A DNA stretch of 64,000 bases, taken from the NCBI GenBank assembly GCA_024760905.1, contig CM045729.1:54397080-54461079 (forward strand). The letters are read 5' to 3'. The position numbers and the translations under genes are program-made. The DNA is from Plotosus lineatus (lineage: Eukaryota; Chordata; Actinopteri; Siluriformes; Plotosidae). Below, in pieces: positions 1 through 34,631 of this stretch (the stretch's first letter is position 1; the number at the start of each line of letters is the position of its first letter). A model generated the notes under the pieces. The model had not been told where the DNA came from, did no database searches, and saw only the letters and a program-made list of their open reading frames with translations.

Positions 1-1300
1 TATTAATCTTTCAAGGCCTTATTTATTTCAAGTGAATTGCTTGCTAAAGCAATGTATTTTTTTGCCAGACAGGTACATGTGGCAAAATAAAGGTGCCCAG
101 TGGTATCACAGTTAATTTCTGCACACGATAAACTCTGGAATATGTTTCGAGACGATGTACCACAAGTTCGTATGCAGCATAGAAAAGTAACACTTTAGCA
201 TCATTCAGTTAAAATCTTAAAATTACATGAAGTGATTAAAATGATAATGAAGGCAGGCATGAAGTAAAATGAATTGTGCTACAGAACAACAACAACAAAA
301 ATGAATGGGATGGTTGAATGAATGAATGACATTTTCATTATCCTTTGCTAACTGAAGCCTCAAATCCGTTTAGAATAAATGTGATTGTTTTATAGCGTGT
401 CAGATTTCAAAGATAGAATTAGCCATGATACACTATTTTTGCCCATGAAAATGTGTTCAGGCTTAATTACACAGCTAATAATTAGAAACATAGCTTAACA
501 GGAGAAATAATTACATACTGTCTGATCTACTATATATTTAGGCACTGCCTAGAAATAGAGTGCCCTTCAAGAGGTATAAATAAAGTATATTAAAGATAAC
601 CTCCTTTAGGTCTGAGGTGGTGGTAGTGATTGTGTGTGGGTTTGGGGATTATGTACATTTTTTACACTTTATGTTGTGGAACGATTAAACAAAGTTGATA
701 ATTGCTGGTAACTTTGTATCTTACAGCACAGAGAAGGGTTGCACAGCAGGATGCATCAAGTTCAATTGTGGTCACTCAGGAACCTTAAACTAATAATTCA
801 AATTAAATATATTACAGGATTTCAAATCTTAGCTGTTATTTGACCAAAGACATTTTGTTTACAATCAGGATGTGGTGGTACACATCTGGTCAAATGTATG
901 GATGTATGGACTGACATATGGGCATTTATATGGAGGTTGATGCTTTACTATATTCTTCAATGTATGGAACTTCTGAATCTGTGTTAAAATGATAATTTTG
1001 AAAAATAACATTATTATGTTTGATTTATGTTTGACTTTGAGGTTCTTACAGTGGATATACCATGATATTATCTACATAAATGTACAGTAAACTCGAAGTA
1101 TCTCCTGGAAATAGTTTTCTTTCAATCTACCCAGATTTAGCAGAAATTGAATATACTGTACTGCGGAACAGGTATTCATACATATGTTTTTATCAATGTA
1201 TAAGTGTCTATTACTAAGAATTTCTGTGTTTTTGTAATCTTATAATTTTAGGATAAAATTTATATCTACATACGGATTGGGTCCTCTTCATGTTTGTATT
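1..1300. other. AT-rich non-coding stretch
   Basis: No open frame, exon-like segment or recognised repeat; only short ATGA repeats. It may be an upstream intron or intergenic DNA of the RhoGEF. Confidence 0.5.
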
Positions 1301-1304
1301 GTAT

Positions 1305-1306
1305 AT

Positions 1307-1363
<57 letters not shown>
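1305..1363. repeat. (CA)n(TA)n microsatellite
   Basis: CA tract 1307-1326 followed by TA tract 1330-1362, directly beside the TA target of the pogo-like element. Confidence 0.9.
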
Positions 1364-1366
<3 letters not shown>

Positions 1367-1666
1367 GTACTGTATATACAGTGGTACCTCACCTTACGAA
1401 AGACCCAAGAAACAAAAAAATCCTGTTTACGAAACGCATTTACCTAAAATTTCTATCTCTGGATACAAAACAAATTCATGTTACGAAATGCACTATCTCA
1501 AAAATTCAATTGCTCTCCCATTGGCTATCTCCCAACATCCTGTCCTACTGGCCTCCCATTGGCTATCTCGCATCATCCCGCCTCGCTGGCCTCCCATTGG
1601 CTCGGAGGGAGCTGGATCTCAATAATACCCATGATGCAGCTCCCTCCCATTGACTTGGAGGAAGCT

Positions 1667-2020
1667 CAGTTCAGTTCATTTTCTGTACCCGCTTAATCCT
1701 AACTTGGGTCGCGGGGAGGCTGGCGCCCATCCCAGCCAACTTTGGGCGAGGGCAGAGTACACCCTGGACAGCTCGCCAGGCCATCGCAGGGCGGAAACAC
1801 GCTGACGGCTTAGCAGCCTACTCTTGTCGAAAGTCAGCAATGGTTCTTTTACATGCCTCACACCATAGACAGTGAGAGACATGGCCGGCCTTTGGTAACC
1901 CAGTTAGCTGCACTGGGGGGGGGGGGGGGGGCAGTGACAACCTTGTGGAGAGTGGGACTCGAACCCCCAACCTTTGGATCAGCGATCCAGCGCCCTATAC
2001 CACTAGACCACCACTGCCCT
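1667..2020 (-). mobile_element. tRNA-SINE family 1, L2-like tail, full length
   Basis: On the minus strand, a tRNA-like head with box A (ggtctagtgg) and box B (ggttcgagtcc), a body, then a tail ending in agcgggtacagaaaatgaa. It is flanked by a 12-bp target-site duplication, ttggaggaagct, at 1655-1666 and 2021-2032. A poly-G stretch interrupts the body at 1916-1930. Confidence 0.85.
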
Positions 2021-2284
2021 TTGGAGGAAGCTGCATCTCCATAATACCCATGACGCAGCTCCCTCCCATTGGCTAGGCGAGAGCTGTATCTCCATAATAC
2101 CCATGGTGCTCTTCGTGTGCCTTTGACCCATTGTTCGCCACGGAGTTCGAACATGCGTAAAGGACAGAGTTACTGTTGTTTCTTCACTTTTTCGAGTGTG
2201 CTCATTGCAACTTTATTTTTTGGCTCAGGCTTTTAACCTTGCATAAACATTTGTAAGATTATAGCTTTGCTAAGAAGACATGGT

Positions 2285-2285
2285 C

Positions 2286-2374
<89 letters not shown>
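2285..2374. repeat. (AC)n microsatellite, about 45 units
   Basis: Nearly pure dinucleotide tract inside the pogo-like element. A shorter AC tract occupies the same place in the related copy at 20518-20563. Confidence 0.95.
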
Positions 2375-2377
<3 letters not shown>

Positions 2378-2689
2378 TGTGATTCCCGGTGAAAGTGATT
2401 CCTGGTGCGAGTGAAAAGAAGAAACAGGTTCATGGCATATGGATGAGTGATATTGCAAAGGAATATGGCCAAACCCATCTACCATCGGTATGATATTGAA
2501 GCAGAAGGAGGCCTTAAAGGGTATACTTTTAGAATTTTTTAAGGGTTTAGGGGGTTGTATTGGGGGCCTTGGAATGAATCAGGCCTTTTACATGTAAAAT
2601 GCGGCTCAATTTACGAAAAAAACAGGTTACGAAACCACTTCTGGAACGGATTATTTCCGTAAGGTGAGGTAACACTGTGTGTGTACAGT

Positions 2690-2938
2690 ATATACAGAAT
2701 TGTGCAGAAGTCTTAGGCACACTATTTTAGTATAAACCCGTCAAAAAGTCAAGTGCTTGAGTCTTCTGGCAGTTTATCAGATTACACAGATTGACCAGTC
2801 AACTGCCGGAATCAGAATCAGTGCTGATGCTTGGTTGAAACAAAACCCTGCAGCCATGTGACCCTTTGTGGCATGAGATGACAATCATGTTCTAAACCAT
2901 TTCTTTGAATGTGCCTAAGACTTTTGCACAGTACTGTA
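2690..2938. mobile_element. Tc1/mariner-type MITE
   Basis: About 250 bp bounded by inverted repeats: acagaattgtgcagaagtct at the left, and acagtactgtgcaaaagtct read from the right. It is followed directly by a (TG)n tract. No coding capacity. Confidence 0.75.
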
Positions 2939-2954
2939 TGTGTGTGTGTGTGTT

Positions 2955-3053
<99 letters not shown>
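2937..3053. repeat. (TG)n microsatellite, interrupted
   Basis: Over 110 bases of TG with a few TTTG, GGTG and GCGT interruptions. Confidence 0.95.
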
Positions 3054-3059
3054 AACTGT

Positions 3060-3889
3060 TAGTGTAATAGGGATACCTGAGACTGTTTCAAATATATTTT
3101 AGACTACTTACTTCTTAACACTTGAGAAGATATTCAAATATCAATACTTGGCACGGATTTCCAACCCAGGTTTCAGAACGCTAAGATCAAATCTGCAATT
3201 TGCTGCGAAGAAAATAAATAAATAAATACACACCTCTTTTAATGCAGATCTGCATGAAAAGTGTTCTCATATTTTTTTTTTCATGTCTGTACACTCACTG
3301 ATCACTTTTTTAAGGATTACATGTAACAGAAATGCAATACGTAAATAAAATCATGCGGATACAGCATAAACACCCCAATTAATGTTTACCTCAAACAGCA
3401 CTCCTGGAAAAAAATCTGATCTCTGTTACATTGGTCATGATGGGGTTTTTTGCCATAGTGGTTGATATAAGTCTTTCAGTAAGTGCTGATATCCAGCGAT
3501 TTTCATGTTTTTTCATCAAAAATACCCAGTTTTACTGTGCCTGATATTTTATGGTCCTGGATGTTTGGAGTGGTGCCCAATGTGGTCTTCTTCTACCGCA
3601 GTCTGCTTCATCCACTTTATCTTTGTGTTATGCATTTCATCATACTTTTTAACCATTATGGTTATAAGAATGGAGTTATTTGAGCTATCTACTGTAAGAC
3701 TTACATGAGTAGGAAAAAACATATACACTGTATCTGAAATTACTGAGATTTTACAACATATTATTAAACCCTGGCCGGATGGTGGTGAACCCTCAACTTC
3801 ACAGAAGAATTGTGGCTTGAAACATGTCTCAACTAATCACAATTTGATTTCACTTTAACTCTTGTTGAAGTCAAATTGTAAAACATTCA
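3060..3889. other. AT-rich stretch, nothing recognised
   Basis: Only short ATAAA repeats and homopolymer runs; open frames here are short and show no protein similarity that I recognise. Confidence 0.4.
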
Positions 3890-3990
3890 CAGCAAGATTG
3901 GGGAGACCATGTAAACTGCACCCACAAACAACCTTCCCAAGCTGAAGACCTTGCTGTGAGGTGGACATGCTAACCACCATGCTACCTTAT
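3890..3990 (-). mobile_element. tRNA-SINE family 2 fragment
   Basis: Reads as the minus-strand head of a family-2 SINE: gtggttagcatgtccacctc at the head, then gaaggttgtttgtgggtgca. Old and truncated. The box B position is diverged. Confidence 0.55.
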
Positions 3991-3999
3991 TCTCATTCA

Positions 4000-5460
4000 C
4001 ATTTTTAATGTAAACATAAGTCTCTTAAAGGATGATTACATCATTTTAATGCATTCTGTTCCTGATAAATGATGGTTATATCAAATCATTGCATGAATGA
4101 GCAGCTATACAGGTGTATCTCATGATGTGGTCATGAATGTACTATATACAGAACCATATTTCAACAGATAATTTGTATTGAGAACATGTGCTGAACTTAC
4201 TCAAAGGAATTAACCAAACTGCACCCAGATCTATTTCTTGTTCCAAAGATAGTTATTATGCATTCTAGACTCGCAGGACTAGGAGGCACAATCAGTGCTT
4301 GCATTGATTGTATGCTTTTTTTTTGGGGGGGGGTAATTAAATGGTGCTCAGTATGTGTAATCGTACTATCTGTTTTCCCTGTTTGTTTTTTTCTTTCTTA
4401 CCAAATGTCTCTGTTGCACCTCTTAACATCAGCCACACTGTGCAATGTTGAGCAAGGCATGAGCACAGGCTGAGATTACATTATCAATATTTTCTTATAG
4501 ATTCTAATACTTTGACATTCTTTTGACAACAGATATACTATATTGTAGACAAGATTGGGACTTTAGGGACATATCACTTTGAGTCAAGATTTATAGTCAT
4601 ACATATGATAATAATAGTCTAATAATGATTGACTTAACATCAACAGATTCTCGGTATACACATGTGGAAAACTGAAAAAAAAAAAACAATTAGTTCTCAG
4701 ATTTTTTGTGACTTCTGTGATGAGAATATTATGCAGCACTTCGTGTCAGAGATCACTCCACTATTACCCAGAATAGCGCACAGTGAAAGTCCTTAACAGT
4801 CCTGTCATCCAAATCTGCCTCAACAAGAGAGCACTTACTGCAAGAAGACAGTAAAAAAACCACAAGGCATATGCTTGTGCTGTGAAAATGGACAACAATG
4901 GAAAAGTTTGGAAAAGCCTGGAGATCTATGATGGAGGTCAACAACTGGCATCCTACAGGAATGAGAAAAATGTCATGTATCCAAAAGCCAATGTCACATT
5001 TTTTTTTAAACTGAGCTCTATATCTGCAGCTTTCAAGCACAAATGATAAATGTGAGACCAAAGTTATGGCACACAGACTGGTGCATTGATTGACAGTCTT
5101 TTTTAAATAGGACTTTCAGTGCTGTGTGGTCAGTTGTTTTAGTTTAATAGTGTTTGAATGACCTGACAGATTTCAGCTGTTGGATAATTTTGTTGAGACT
5201 GGTATTGATGGAATTTACTTTTTTAACAGAACATGCTGCACCGGTGTGTTGAATTGTTAAAAATACATTTACCTTAAAAGAAGGTGGCAGAGGAGGTGGC
5301 TTTAAGGAGCTGAGAATGGAGGAAGCTGCACACAGAGATTTGCTTACAGAGGGGTATTTGGGAAATAAAACATGCAGTCAGCAGAGAGTCGACAGTATTG
5401 GCTCATCTCCTCATGCTTAAGCTAAACAATAAGGCTAGTGCAGATATTTGCTGCTGTAGG
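4000..5460. other. Non-coding stretch with faint transposon-like remains
   Basis: No gene seen. The part around 4740-5100 has the codon-like feel of a decayed Tc1 element but no motif clear enough to call. Confidence 0.3.
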
Positions 5461-5464
5461 ATTG

Positions 5465-5465
<1 letters not shown>

Positions 5466-5530
<65 letters not shown>
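5466..5530. repeat. (AC)n microsatellite
   Basis: About 32 pure AC units. Confidence 0.95.
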
Positions 5531-5789
5531 CTAAAACAGTGCACTGCAGAAGTCTGACTCATCAGAATGAGGATGTTATTAATCTAACCAGTGCAGTGTT
5601 TGGAACGAATGCGTAAATTTCCGAATTTGACTTTATTCTGAGCTGGAATGACTTGTAAACATTGAATGGGTTTTCAGTGAAGTGACAAGTATCAGGAGAT
5701 GGTGGTGACAGAGGTTGTATAGACAATGTGATTCTGAATGGGAAAAGAGTTGTTGTTGTTGTTTTTTTAAATTTACTATACTGTATTAC

Positions 5790-6057
5790 CCCAGTACAGC
5801 CATCTGGGTTATCAAAGGCCGCCCATGTCTCTCGCTGTCTATGGTGGGAGGCATGTAAAAGAACCATCACTTACTTTCATCAAGATTAGCTGCATAGCCG
5901 TCAGTGTGTTTCTGCCCTGCGATGGCCTGGCGAGCCGTCCACAGTGTACTCTGCCCTCACCTGTAGTCAGATAGGATGGGCGCCAGCTTCACCGGGACCC
6001 TAATTCGAATTAAGCAGTTACAGAAAATGAATGAATGAATGAATGAATGAATGAATG
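5790..6057 (+). mobile_element. tRNA-SINE family 1, L2-like tail, 5' truncated
   Basis: Lacks the tRNA head. The body (cagccatctgggttatcaaa) is followed by cctgcgatggcctggcgagc and ends in an (ATGA)n tail at 6027-6057. Confidence 0.8.
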
Positions 6058-6059
6058 CT

Positions 6060-6332
6060 GTAGTCATTCTGCAAAGGAAATTATTGCTTCTGCATTTAAC
6101 CCATCCAATGTAAGCACACACTCAGAGTAGTGAGCTGCTACACATTAGGGTGCTCAGACAGCAGTTCGGGTTAGGTGCTCAGCTCATGGGCACTTCAGCT
6201 ATGAATGTGGTAGAAACGAAGATGCAGCTCACTCCCCCAGCACCACACATTTTCCCTGTTGGTTCAGGAATCAAACCAGCAACCTTTCAGTTCTAAATCT
6301 GCTTTTCAAGCCAGTCAGCCACGGCTGCCCCC
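6060..6332 (-). mobile_element. tRNA-SINE family 3
   Basis: Minus-strand head gggggcagccgtggctgact with a box-B-like ggtttgattcc, then a body rich in cactcactactctgagtg and a tail ending near taaatgcagaagcaataatt. It abuts the preceding SINE tail. A diverged fragment of the same family is at 61135-61320. Confidence 0.6.
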
Positions 6333-6339
6333 AACCCTG

Positions 6340-7350
6340 GTGCCCTCCCCCTGTTTTAGAACTTATAATCATTCAGAACATCTTGATTTTACTTGATTTT
6401 ACCACTAAAACTACTTGATATAGTGGTTTTTTCCTTCTTCTTTTTTGGTAAAAACCCATTATATCACAGTGAGTGGCTTCTTCTAGGTACTTGTGTGTGC
6501 TGCAGTTCAGTTAAAAATGGAAAATAAGCATCTGCCTGCCATAAGCAAAGACAGCAGGATATGTCGTGTGTGAAGTGAGCTGTGCTCCCCATGTTCATGA
6601 ACCAATATCCTTATGCTAATCAAGCATTCTCGTTCACACATCAGCAGATTTTGAACACAGTCAGAGACAACATTGGCACTGTTATAGATGATGTACTGCT
6701 CTGAGGCTATACTAACTTACACTTCCTTTTATATGATTTTTTCTTTTTTATGAACAGATTGAATTTTACAATATATTATAGTGTAAATTTACTATCTTTT
6801 TATATCATTTTGTATCATCTAAAATATCTTTGCTCTCAAAGGTGTTCTGTGGTTTCAGTTCATTCAGCTGGCTTTACATTTTAATTGAACATTTGAACAT
6901 ATTCAGGTCTCCTGCTTTCATCAGTTAGAAATTCTTTCTTGTCTTTAGAACCTTATTCATTATTATTACATTATTGTTCATCTTTGAGCAATCTTACAGG
7001 AAAGATTATAGATTATTGCTAAATGTTTTTGTGTGTATGCAGGACTGTACTGTAATGTTGTGTCGTGCTTTGAAATGCTTGGCATATGTTTAGAATTATC
7101 TATGAATACTAGCCTGACACTGGCCCTAAGCAGTTTGCACCAATCACATAAATACTTAGCTAGCAGTGCTTTAGATACTTCTTGCCCTTGCATCCTTTTG
7201 TGAAATAACTGCCAGGGACATGTAAAATGTATCTCTCTTCATGAAAGTGAACATTTAACTCATTGTGATTCTCAATTTGTTGTGATTGTACCAATATATT
7301 TGCTTTTGTGTTTTGATCTTTTCAAGGGCTGTCATTCTACCACTTCACTG
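6340..7350. other. Sequence upstream of RhoGEF coding exon 1
   Basis: AT-rich, no repeat recognised. The last 60 bases are pyrimidine-rich and end in a plausible acceptor (gatcttttcaag, ending at 7326), so this is probably an intron following an unseen 5' UTR exon. Confidence 0.4.
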
Positions 7351-7377
7351 TAATGGGTGGCAGCTCTTGCTGTGGTC

Positions 7378-29470
<22,093 letters not shown>

Positions 29471-29599
29471 GACTTATTTATTCAAAGTAAATCTGGTGGA
29501 AATCATTTGAAAACATATAATTGACAGTATTACATTAGAGAAAACAAATATGTGATGATAAGGCCAGAGAATTGCACTTTCTATAGGTAATAATGACAT

Positions 29600-29638
<39 letters not shown>

Positions 29639-32150
29639 GAAAATCAGCTGTTGGTGGACCAAATTGAAAACATGGTTGGGAACATCACTGGCCACAGATT
29701 GTCCAATTTGCTATTGACCTAAATGTTTTCAGTAAATATTTATAACAGCATGAGTAAAAATATTTGTTTCAAAATTATACTGAGAAAGAAAACTATCAGA
29801 ATTTTTTTTTTTAACAAAGGCACACAAAAGTGAGAACTTGTGTACTACGTGATGACTGAGCCAGATTCCATGTGGAGGGTTTTGTGCTGAGATACTGTAC
29901 GTCCCAGGCCTCGAACTTTCTCTTCATTAGCCTGAAAAATACTCTGTTCCATTCCCATCACAAGTGTCCCAGGCAAATTTGTGTATATGTCACTGTAGTT
30001 TCATTTCAAACTCTAATGAGCTTTTCATACATTTAAATCCTCAGAAATCCGTATACTGTACCTGCATTATTATCACTGTGCTGGGGAACAAAGCAGCAAT
30101 AATTAGTGAGCACATTGTAGCTACAGTACAGTATTGCTGGTTTTAATTCGCTGTAATCCTGAAACCGAAACACTGCAGTACGATAATTACATTTGTTTTA
30201 TATACATATTCAATAGCAAATGATTTATCAGGAGCTTATACTGACTTCACCAATTGCAGTTGCCATTTTAAAGGTAGTGGGGAAACTGCATCTGGTCATG
30301 ATGTATAGCAGTAACTTAAATATTAAAGTGTCAGATCTTCCAAATGCAAGAAATGTCGATCCTTCGATAATTGATAAGAAAACCGCGTGCCTTTCATTTG
30401 ATTGCCTGCTGACACATCAAACCCAGTCTCCCCGTCTCCAACAAAACGTGCTGTACTCTAAACGTTGCCCAACAACTCTGTCAGACTAGACGTTATGCTT
30501 TTTTGTTTGTTTGTTTGTTTAGCACACTTTATTCTATAATGTTCATTCATTTGTTTTGTTCCAAGTTTTACTCTTTTATTTTTCAAGATTTACAAGAAAG
30601 TAATTTTTGACTTGAGCAATATCCATCAATGAAATCATTTAGGGTGGCAATTTTCAAAATTTAGTTTCAATGCAAAAAGATAATTTATATTTTAAACATG
30701 TATTTGCAGTTGCATTTTTCCAATGTGAGACTGCATGATGTGGGACGTTTCAAATTCAATTAAAAAAAAAAAAAATCTGGTATTTTTGTGTTCAGGAGTT
30801 TAGTCTTAATTTCAGTGTATGACCTCGCCCTATTCTACCGTGTTAATAACAAATGGATTCCTACATTTGCAATGAGACTTGCCTCTGTAGCAGAGGATAA
30901 GAGCGTGCAATTGCAAATGTACAAGTTGCTGTTATTATTGTTAGAATTATGTGCTATACATTTTGAATAAAGTGCAATCGGTGGAGTTTGGACATTAAAA
31001 AGTAAATGTCAAATAGACGTTGCAGTTTAATATTGGAAGCAGCTGCACACTGTTGTGTAGAAAAACAAATGCCGTATGCATATTTTTACAGGTGAATTAC
31101 AATTGTCTATTATGAGGGAACTGGAGTTACAAACACTGAATTAATATTTTCTGATTATCATTTGAATGAAGTCCAGACATTGCATATGCATTGGCACTGA
31201 TAAACATGAACTACTTGCCTTTGAGTGTAGAATTTTGTTTTTACATTACAAAAACGAATCACCAATGGCACAGCAAACACTGCAGCTTCTACAATATGTT
31301 ACTCAAGAGAAGAGGGTTTGAACTTCCCATATAAGCGGTCATTATTTTACCCAACACCTGTTCTTTTCTTTATTTACAAAACCTAGTTTAATATTTTCCA
31401 TTTGTAAAAATTGGTGAATTATATTAAATATAAATGAACAATTACAAGTGAATTGATATATTTTCATTGGCTACTTGTTTACTGAATACAGGTTGTGAAA
31501 CACTTTATAACACAATATATTTGGAAATGAGAGAGAACTGATAAGTCAATTCAGAAATTGAATACACCAGACATCATTCCATCAGGAAAAGGTTCTTAGT
31601 ATTAAAACGGACAACTTTCAGACTTGAAGTCAAAATAGGATTTTCAATGCGTTGTCAAAACAGCACTTTGGGGTACATTAATAAATCAGGGCAATCACAT
31701 GCTCACATGTACAGCTCTACATTATACATCCGTGAAATGTAGGTAAACAATGGTTTTACACACACACACACACATTTTGCATCAAATGGCTATGACAAGT
31801 GTATCTTTGCAAAAACTGCAGTCTTCAGATTATAAAGGACATGCACTAGTCTAACATTATAAATAATTTGTAAATAAAACACACTTGTAACTAATGGAGA
31901 TCATGAGAACATAACTACAACAAAATGGTATAAAAAAAAAAAAAGACAATACTGTCATTTTTATTGAAGAATATCATTTGCTATTCAGATTAATTTCTTT
32001 TCAAGTCAACATACAAATGTGTAAAACCTTTTTCGGCAGAAACATCTGAATAAAAATATTCAATTGGGCTTGGAAAGAACACTAATAAAGTATGCACTTT
32101 CTTCCGACATACTCACATACATGCACACACACATTATATATATACATATA
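29471..32150 (+). other. RhoGEF 3' UTR and convergent intergenic sequence
   Basis: AT-rich, with a poly-A run at 29603-29634 and a candidate polyadenylation signal AATAAA at 30966-30971. No repeat recognised apart from short CA tracts, which is unusual for this window and fits a long 3' UTR. Confidence 0.5.
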
Positions 32151-32155
32151 TACAC

Positions 32156-33764
32156 ACAGGTCCTTCTCAAAAAATTAGCATATTGTGATAAAGTTCATTA
32201 TTTTCTGTAATATACTGATAAACATTAGACTTTCATATATTTTAGATTCATTACACACAACTGAAGTAGTTCAAGCCTTTTATTGTTTTAATATTGATAA
32301 TTTTGGCAAAAAAAGTAAAAAAAAACAAAAATCCCGATCTCAAAAAGTTAGCATATTTCATCCGACCGAAAAAGTGTTTTTAATACATAAAAATTCAGCC
32401 TTCAAATAATTATGTTCAGTTATGCACTCAATACTTGGTCGGGAATCCTTTTGCAGAAATGACTGCTTCAATGCGGCGTGGCATGGAGGCAATCAGCCTG
32501 TGGCACTGCTGAGGTGTTATGGAGGACCAGGATGCTTCGATGGCGGCCTTAAGCTCATCCACAGTGTTGGGTCTGGTGTCTCTCAACTTTCTCTTCACAA
32601 TATCCCACAGATTCTCTATGGGGTTCAGGTCAGGAGAGTTGGCAGGCCAATTGAGCACAGTAATACTACCATGGTCAGTAAACCATTCACCGGTGGTTTG
32701 GGCACTGTGAGCAGGTGCCAGGTCGTGCTGAAAAATGAAATCATCTCCATAAAGCTTTTCAGCAGATGGAAGCATGAAGTGCTCCAAAATCTCCTGATAG
32801 CTAGCTGCATTGACCCTGCCCTTGATAAAACACAGTGGACCAACACCAGCAGCTGACACGGCACCCCAGACCATCACTGACTGTGGGTAATTGACACTGG
32901 ACTTCAGGCATTTTGGCATCTCCTTCTCCCCAGTCTTCCTCCAGACTCTGGCACCTTGATTTCCGAATGACATGCAAAATGTTTTGCTTTCATCTGAAAA
33001 AAGTACTTTGGACCACTGAGCAACAGTCCAGTGCTGCTTCTCTGTAGCCCAGGTCAGGCACTTCTGCCGCTGTCTCTGCTTCAAAAGTGGCTTGACCCGG
33101 GGAATGCAGCACCTGTAGCCATTTCCTGCACACACCTGTGCATGGTGGCTCTGGATGTTTCTACTCCAGACAGTCCACTGCTTCCACAGGTCCCCCAAGG
33201 TCTGGAATCGGCCCTTCGCCACAATCTTCCTCAGGGTCCGGTCACCTCTTCTGGTTGTGCAGCGTTTTCTGCCACACTTTTTCCTTCCCACAGACGTCCC
33301 ACTGAGGTGCCTTGATACAGCACTCTGGGAACAGCCTATTCGCTCAGAGATTTCTTTCTGTGTCTTACCCTCTTGCTTGAGGGTGTCAATGATGGCCTTC
33401 TGGACAGCAGTCAGGTCGGCAGTCTTACCCATGATTGCGGTTTTGAGTAATGAACCAGGCTGGGAGTTTTTAAAAGCCTCAGGAATCTTTTGCAGGTGTT
33501 TAAAGTTAATTGGTTGATTCAGATGATTAGCTTAATAGCTCGTTTAGACTACCTGAACATGATATGCTATTTTTTTTTAGATAGGAATTTTTGGTTTTCA
33601 TGAGCTGTATGCCAAAATCATCAGCATTAAAACAATAAAAGACCTGAAATATTTCAGTTGGTGTGCAATGAAACTAAAATATATGAAAGTTTAATTTTTA
33701 TCAGTACATTACAGAAAATAATGAACTTTATCACAATATGCTAATTTTTTTTGAGAAGGACTAG
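32156..33764 (-). mobile_element. Tc1-like transposon, nearly intact
   Basis: Left end ggtccttctcaaaaaattag and right end (reverse) ctagtccttctcaaaaaaaa share extended inverted repeats (tagcatattgtgataaag...). It is flanked on the right by TA and encodes a full transposase frame on the minus strand. A second, damaged copy of the same family is at 41351-42799. It lies in the convergent intergenic region between the RhoGEF and tsn. Confidence 0.93.
32428..33432 (-). CDS. Tc1-like transposase, 334 residues, uninterrupted
   Basis: The cut-and-paste transposase acts on its own inverted repeats and inserts at TA. The N-terminal paired-like helix-turn-helix (MGKTADLTAVQKAIIDTLKQ... SERIGCSQSAVSRHL) is followed by a basic GRKKCGRKR stretch. 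The DDE_3 catalytic domain has Asp147 (LFSDESK), Asp237 (FQHDLAPAHS) and Glu273 (NPIENLWD). Spacing between the second Asp and Glu is 35 residues, one more than the usual Tc1 DD34E, because of an extra Ser in DHGSITVL; copy 2 reads DHGITVL. A residue is also missing in YGDDF compared with YGDEDF of copy 2. Length is normal for the family; activity is doubtful but not excluded. Confidence 0.92.
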   Translation of the reverse strand: MGKTADLTAVQKAIIDTLKQEGKTQKEISERIGCSQSAVSRHLSGTSVGRKKCGRKRCTTRRGDRTLRKIVAKGRFQTLGDLWKQWTVWSRNIQSHHAQVCAGNGYRCCIPRVKPLLKQRQRQKCLTWATEKQHWTVAQWSKVLFSDESKTFCMSFGNQGARVWRKTGEKEMPKCLKSSVNYPQSVMVWGAVSAAGVGPLCFIKGRVNAASYQEILEHFMLPSAEKLYGDDFIFQHDLAPAHSAQTTGEWFTDHGSITVLNWPANSPDLNPIENLWDIVKRKLRDTRPNTVDELKAAIEASWSSITPQQCHRLIASMPRRIEAVISAKGFPTKY

Positions 33765-33769
33765 TATAT

Positions 33770-34631
33770 ACACACACACCACAAAAAGAAGCTTTTTCAA
33801 CAGCAGCAGTTTTGTGTAATTTCGGCAAATTGTTCCCCTCAGGTTATTTCTATACACAGGTATTGCATTATACCTTGTGTACAAAGTGAGACACACAGGA
33901 CACTGCTGGCCATCCTCTGCATCCTGACCGATCTCATGCCGTCTCGACTACCGGTATGTCGTGCGATTGGACTCAGATAGATCGGGACAAAAGGGTGAGG
34001 CTGACGATCTGCACAACTCTCCCTCACTTAAATCCAAGTGAAGCGCAAGTCATGACTTCACCCATACCGCAGATCATTGATCTGATATGAAGTCATGATC
34101 ATCGTCGACCTCGAAGGATGAACAACATGTACGCCACAGCATAGGTCAAAAAAGTGGTGGGGAAAAATATTTAACCATCACTCAATTTCACTGGCAGTAC
34201 AATTATATTACAGACCCTAAAACGATTAAGAAAACAAAAATATTTTAAAATTATCTCATCCTCGTGTCCACCATTTTATATTACCAATATTTATACAATG
34301 CTTTACAAGAGTGATGACCAACACAAAACAACCAAGAACAGCAAAATGGCACATTCAACCAAACATACGAATGAATTATACATGAGTAAACTTTTCTCAA
34401 CAGCAGTGAGAAACATAGCTCCTCTCATTTTTTATCAGGCCTGAACAGGTTTCCACTAGGGCGGACAGTCGGCTACAAAATCCACACCACTCTCAAAGGC
34501 TATTGGGGCTTCAACACTTCCATCTTCTTTTCCTCCACGTGCCTGCCCACTGGCAGGTTAAGTCTCCACTCTTGCACTCATGGAGAATCCCAGCCAGGGT
34601 ATTTGCCCCACGGCCTCTTCTGTTCCTGCTT
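33770..34631 (-). other. tsn 3' flanking / likely 3' UTR with a CpG-containing block
   Basis: Includes a block at about 33895-34140 with many CpGs and inverted words (gtcatgacttc ... gaagtcatgac). I cannot assign it to a known repeat or gene. The rest is AT-rich and unique. Confidence 0.4.

Larger units (their letters stand above)
1379..2677 (+). mobile_element. pogo/Tigger-like non-autonomous DNA element (copy 1)
   Basis: Terminal inverted repeats start cagtggtacctcaccttacg on the left and read cagtgttacctcaccttacg from the right. TA precedes the left end. The inner sequence has repeated TTACGAAA-type words and no transposase. It carries a SINE inserted with a 12-bp duplication and a long (AC)n tract. 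A related copy is at 20027-20832. The pogo/Tigger assignment rests on TIR style and TA target. Confidence 0.7.

Noticed and set aside
2270..2485. Open frames of repeated Cys-Val, Thr-His or Tyr-Ile (also at 2905, 5398, 13610, 16335, 19809, 51577)
   Set aside because: These are translations of CA/TG/TA microsatellites, with no start context or conservation.
7357..7377. Start of the RhoGEF frame at GTG 7357
   Set aside because: It is a GTG, not an ATG, directly after an in-frame TAA; vertebrate initiation is far more likely at ATG 7378.
33031..33517. Plus-strand frames over the Tc1 transposon
   Set aside because: Antisense of the transposase at 32428-33432.
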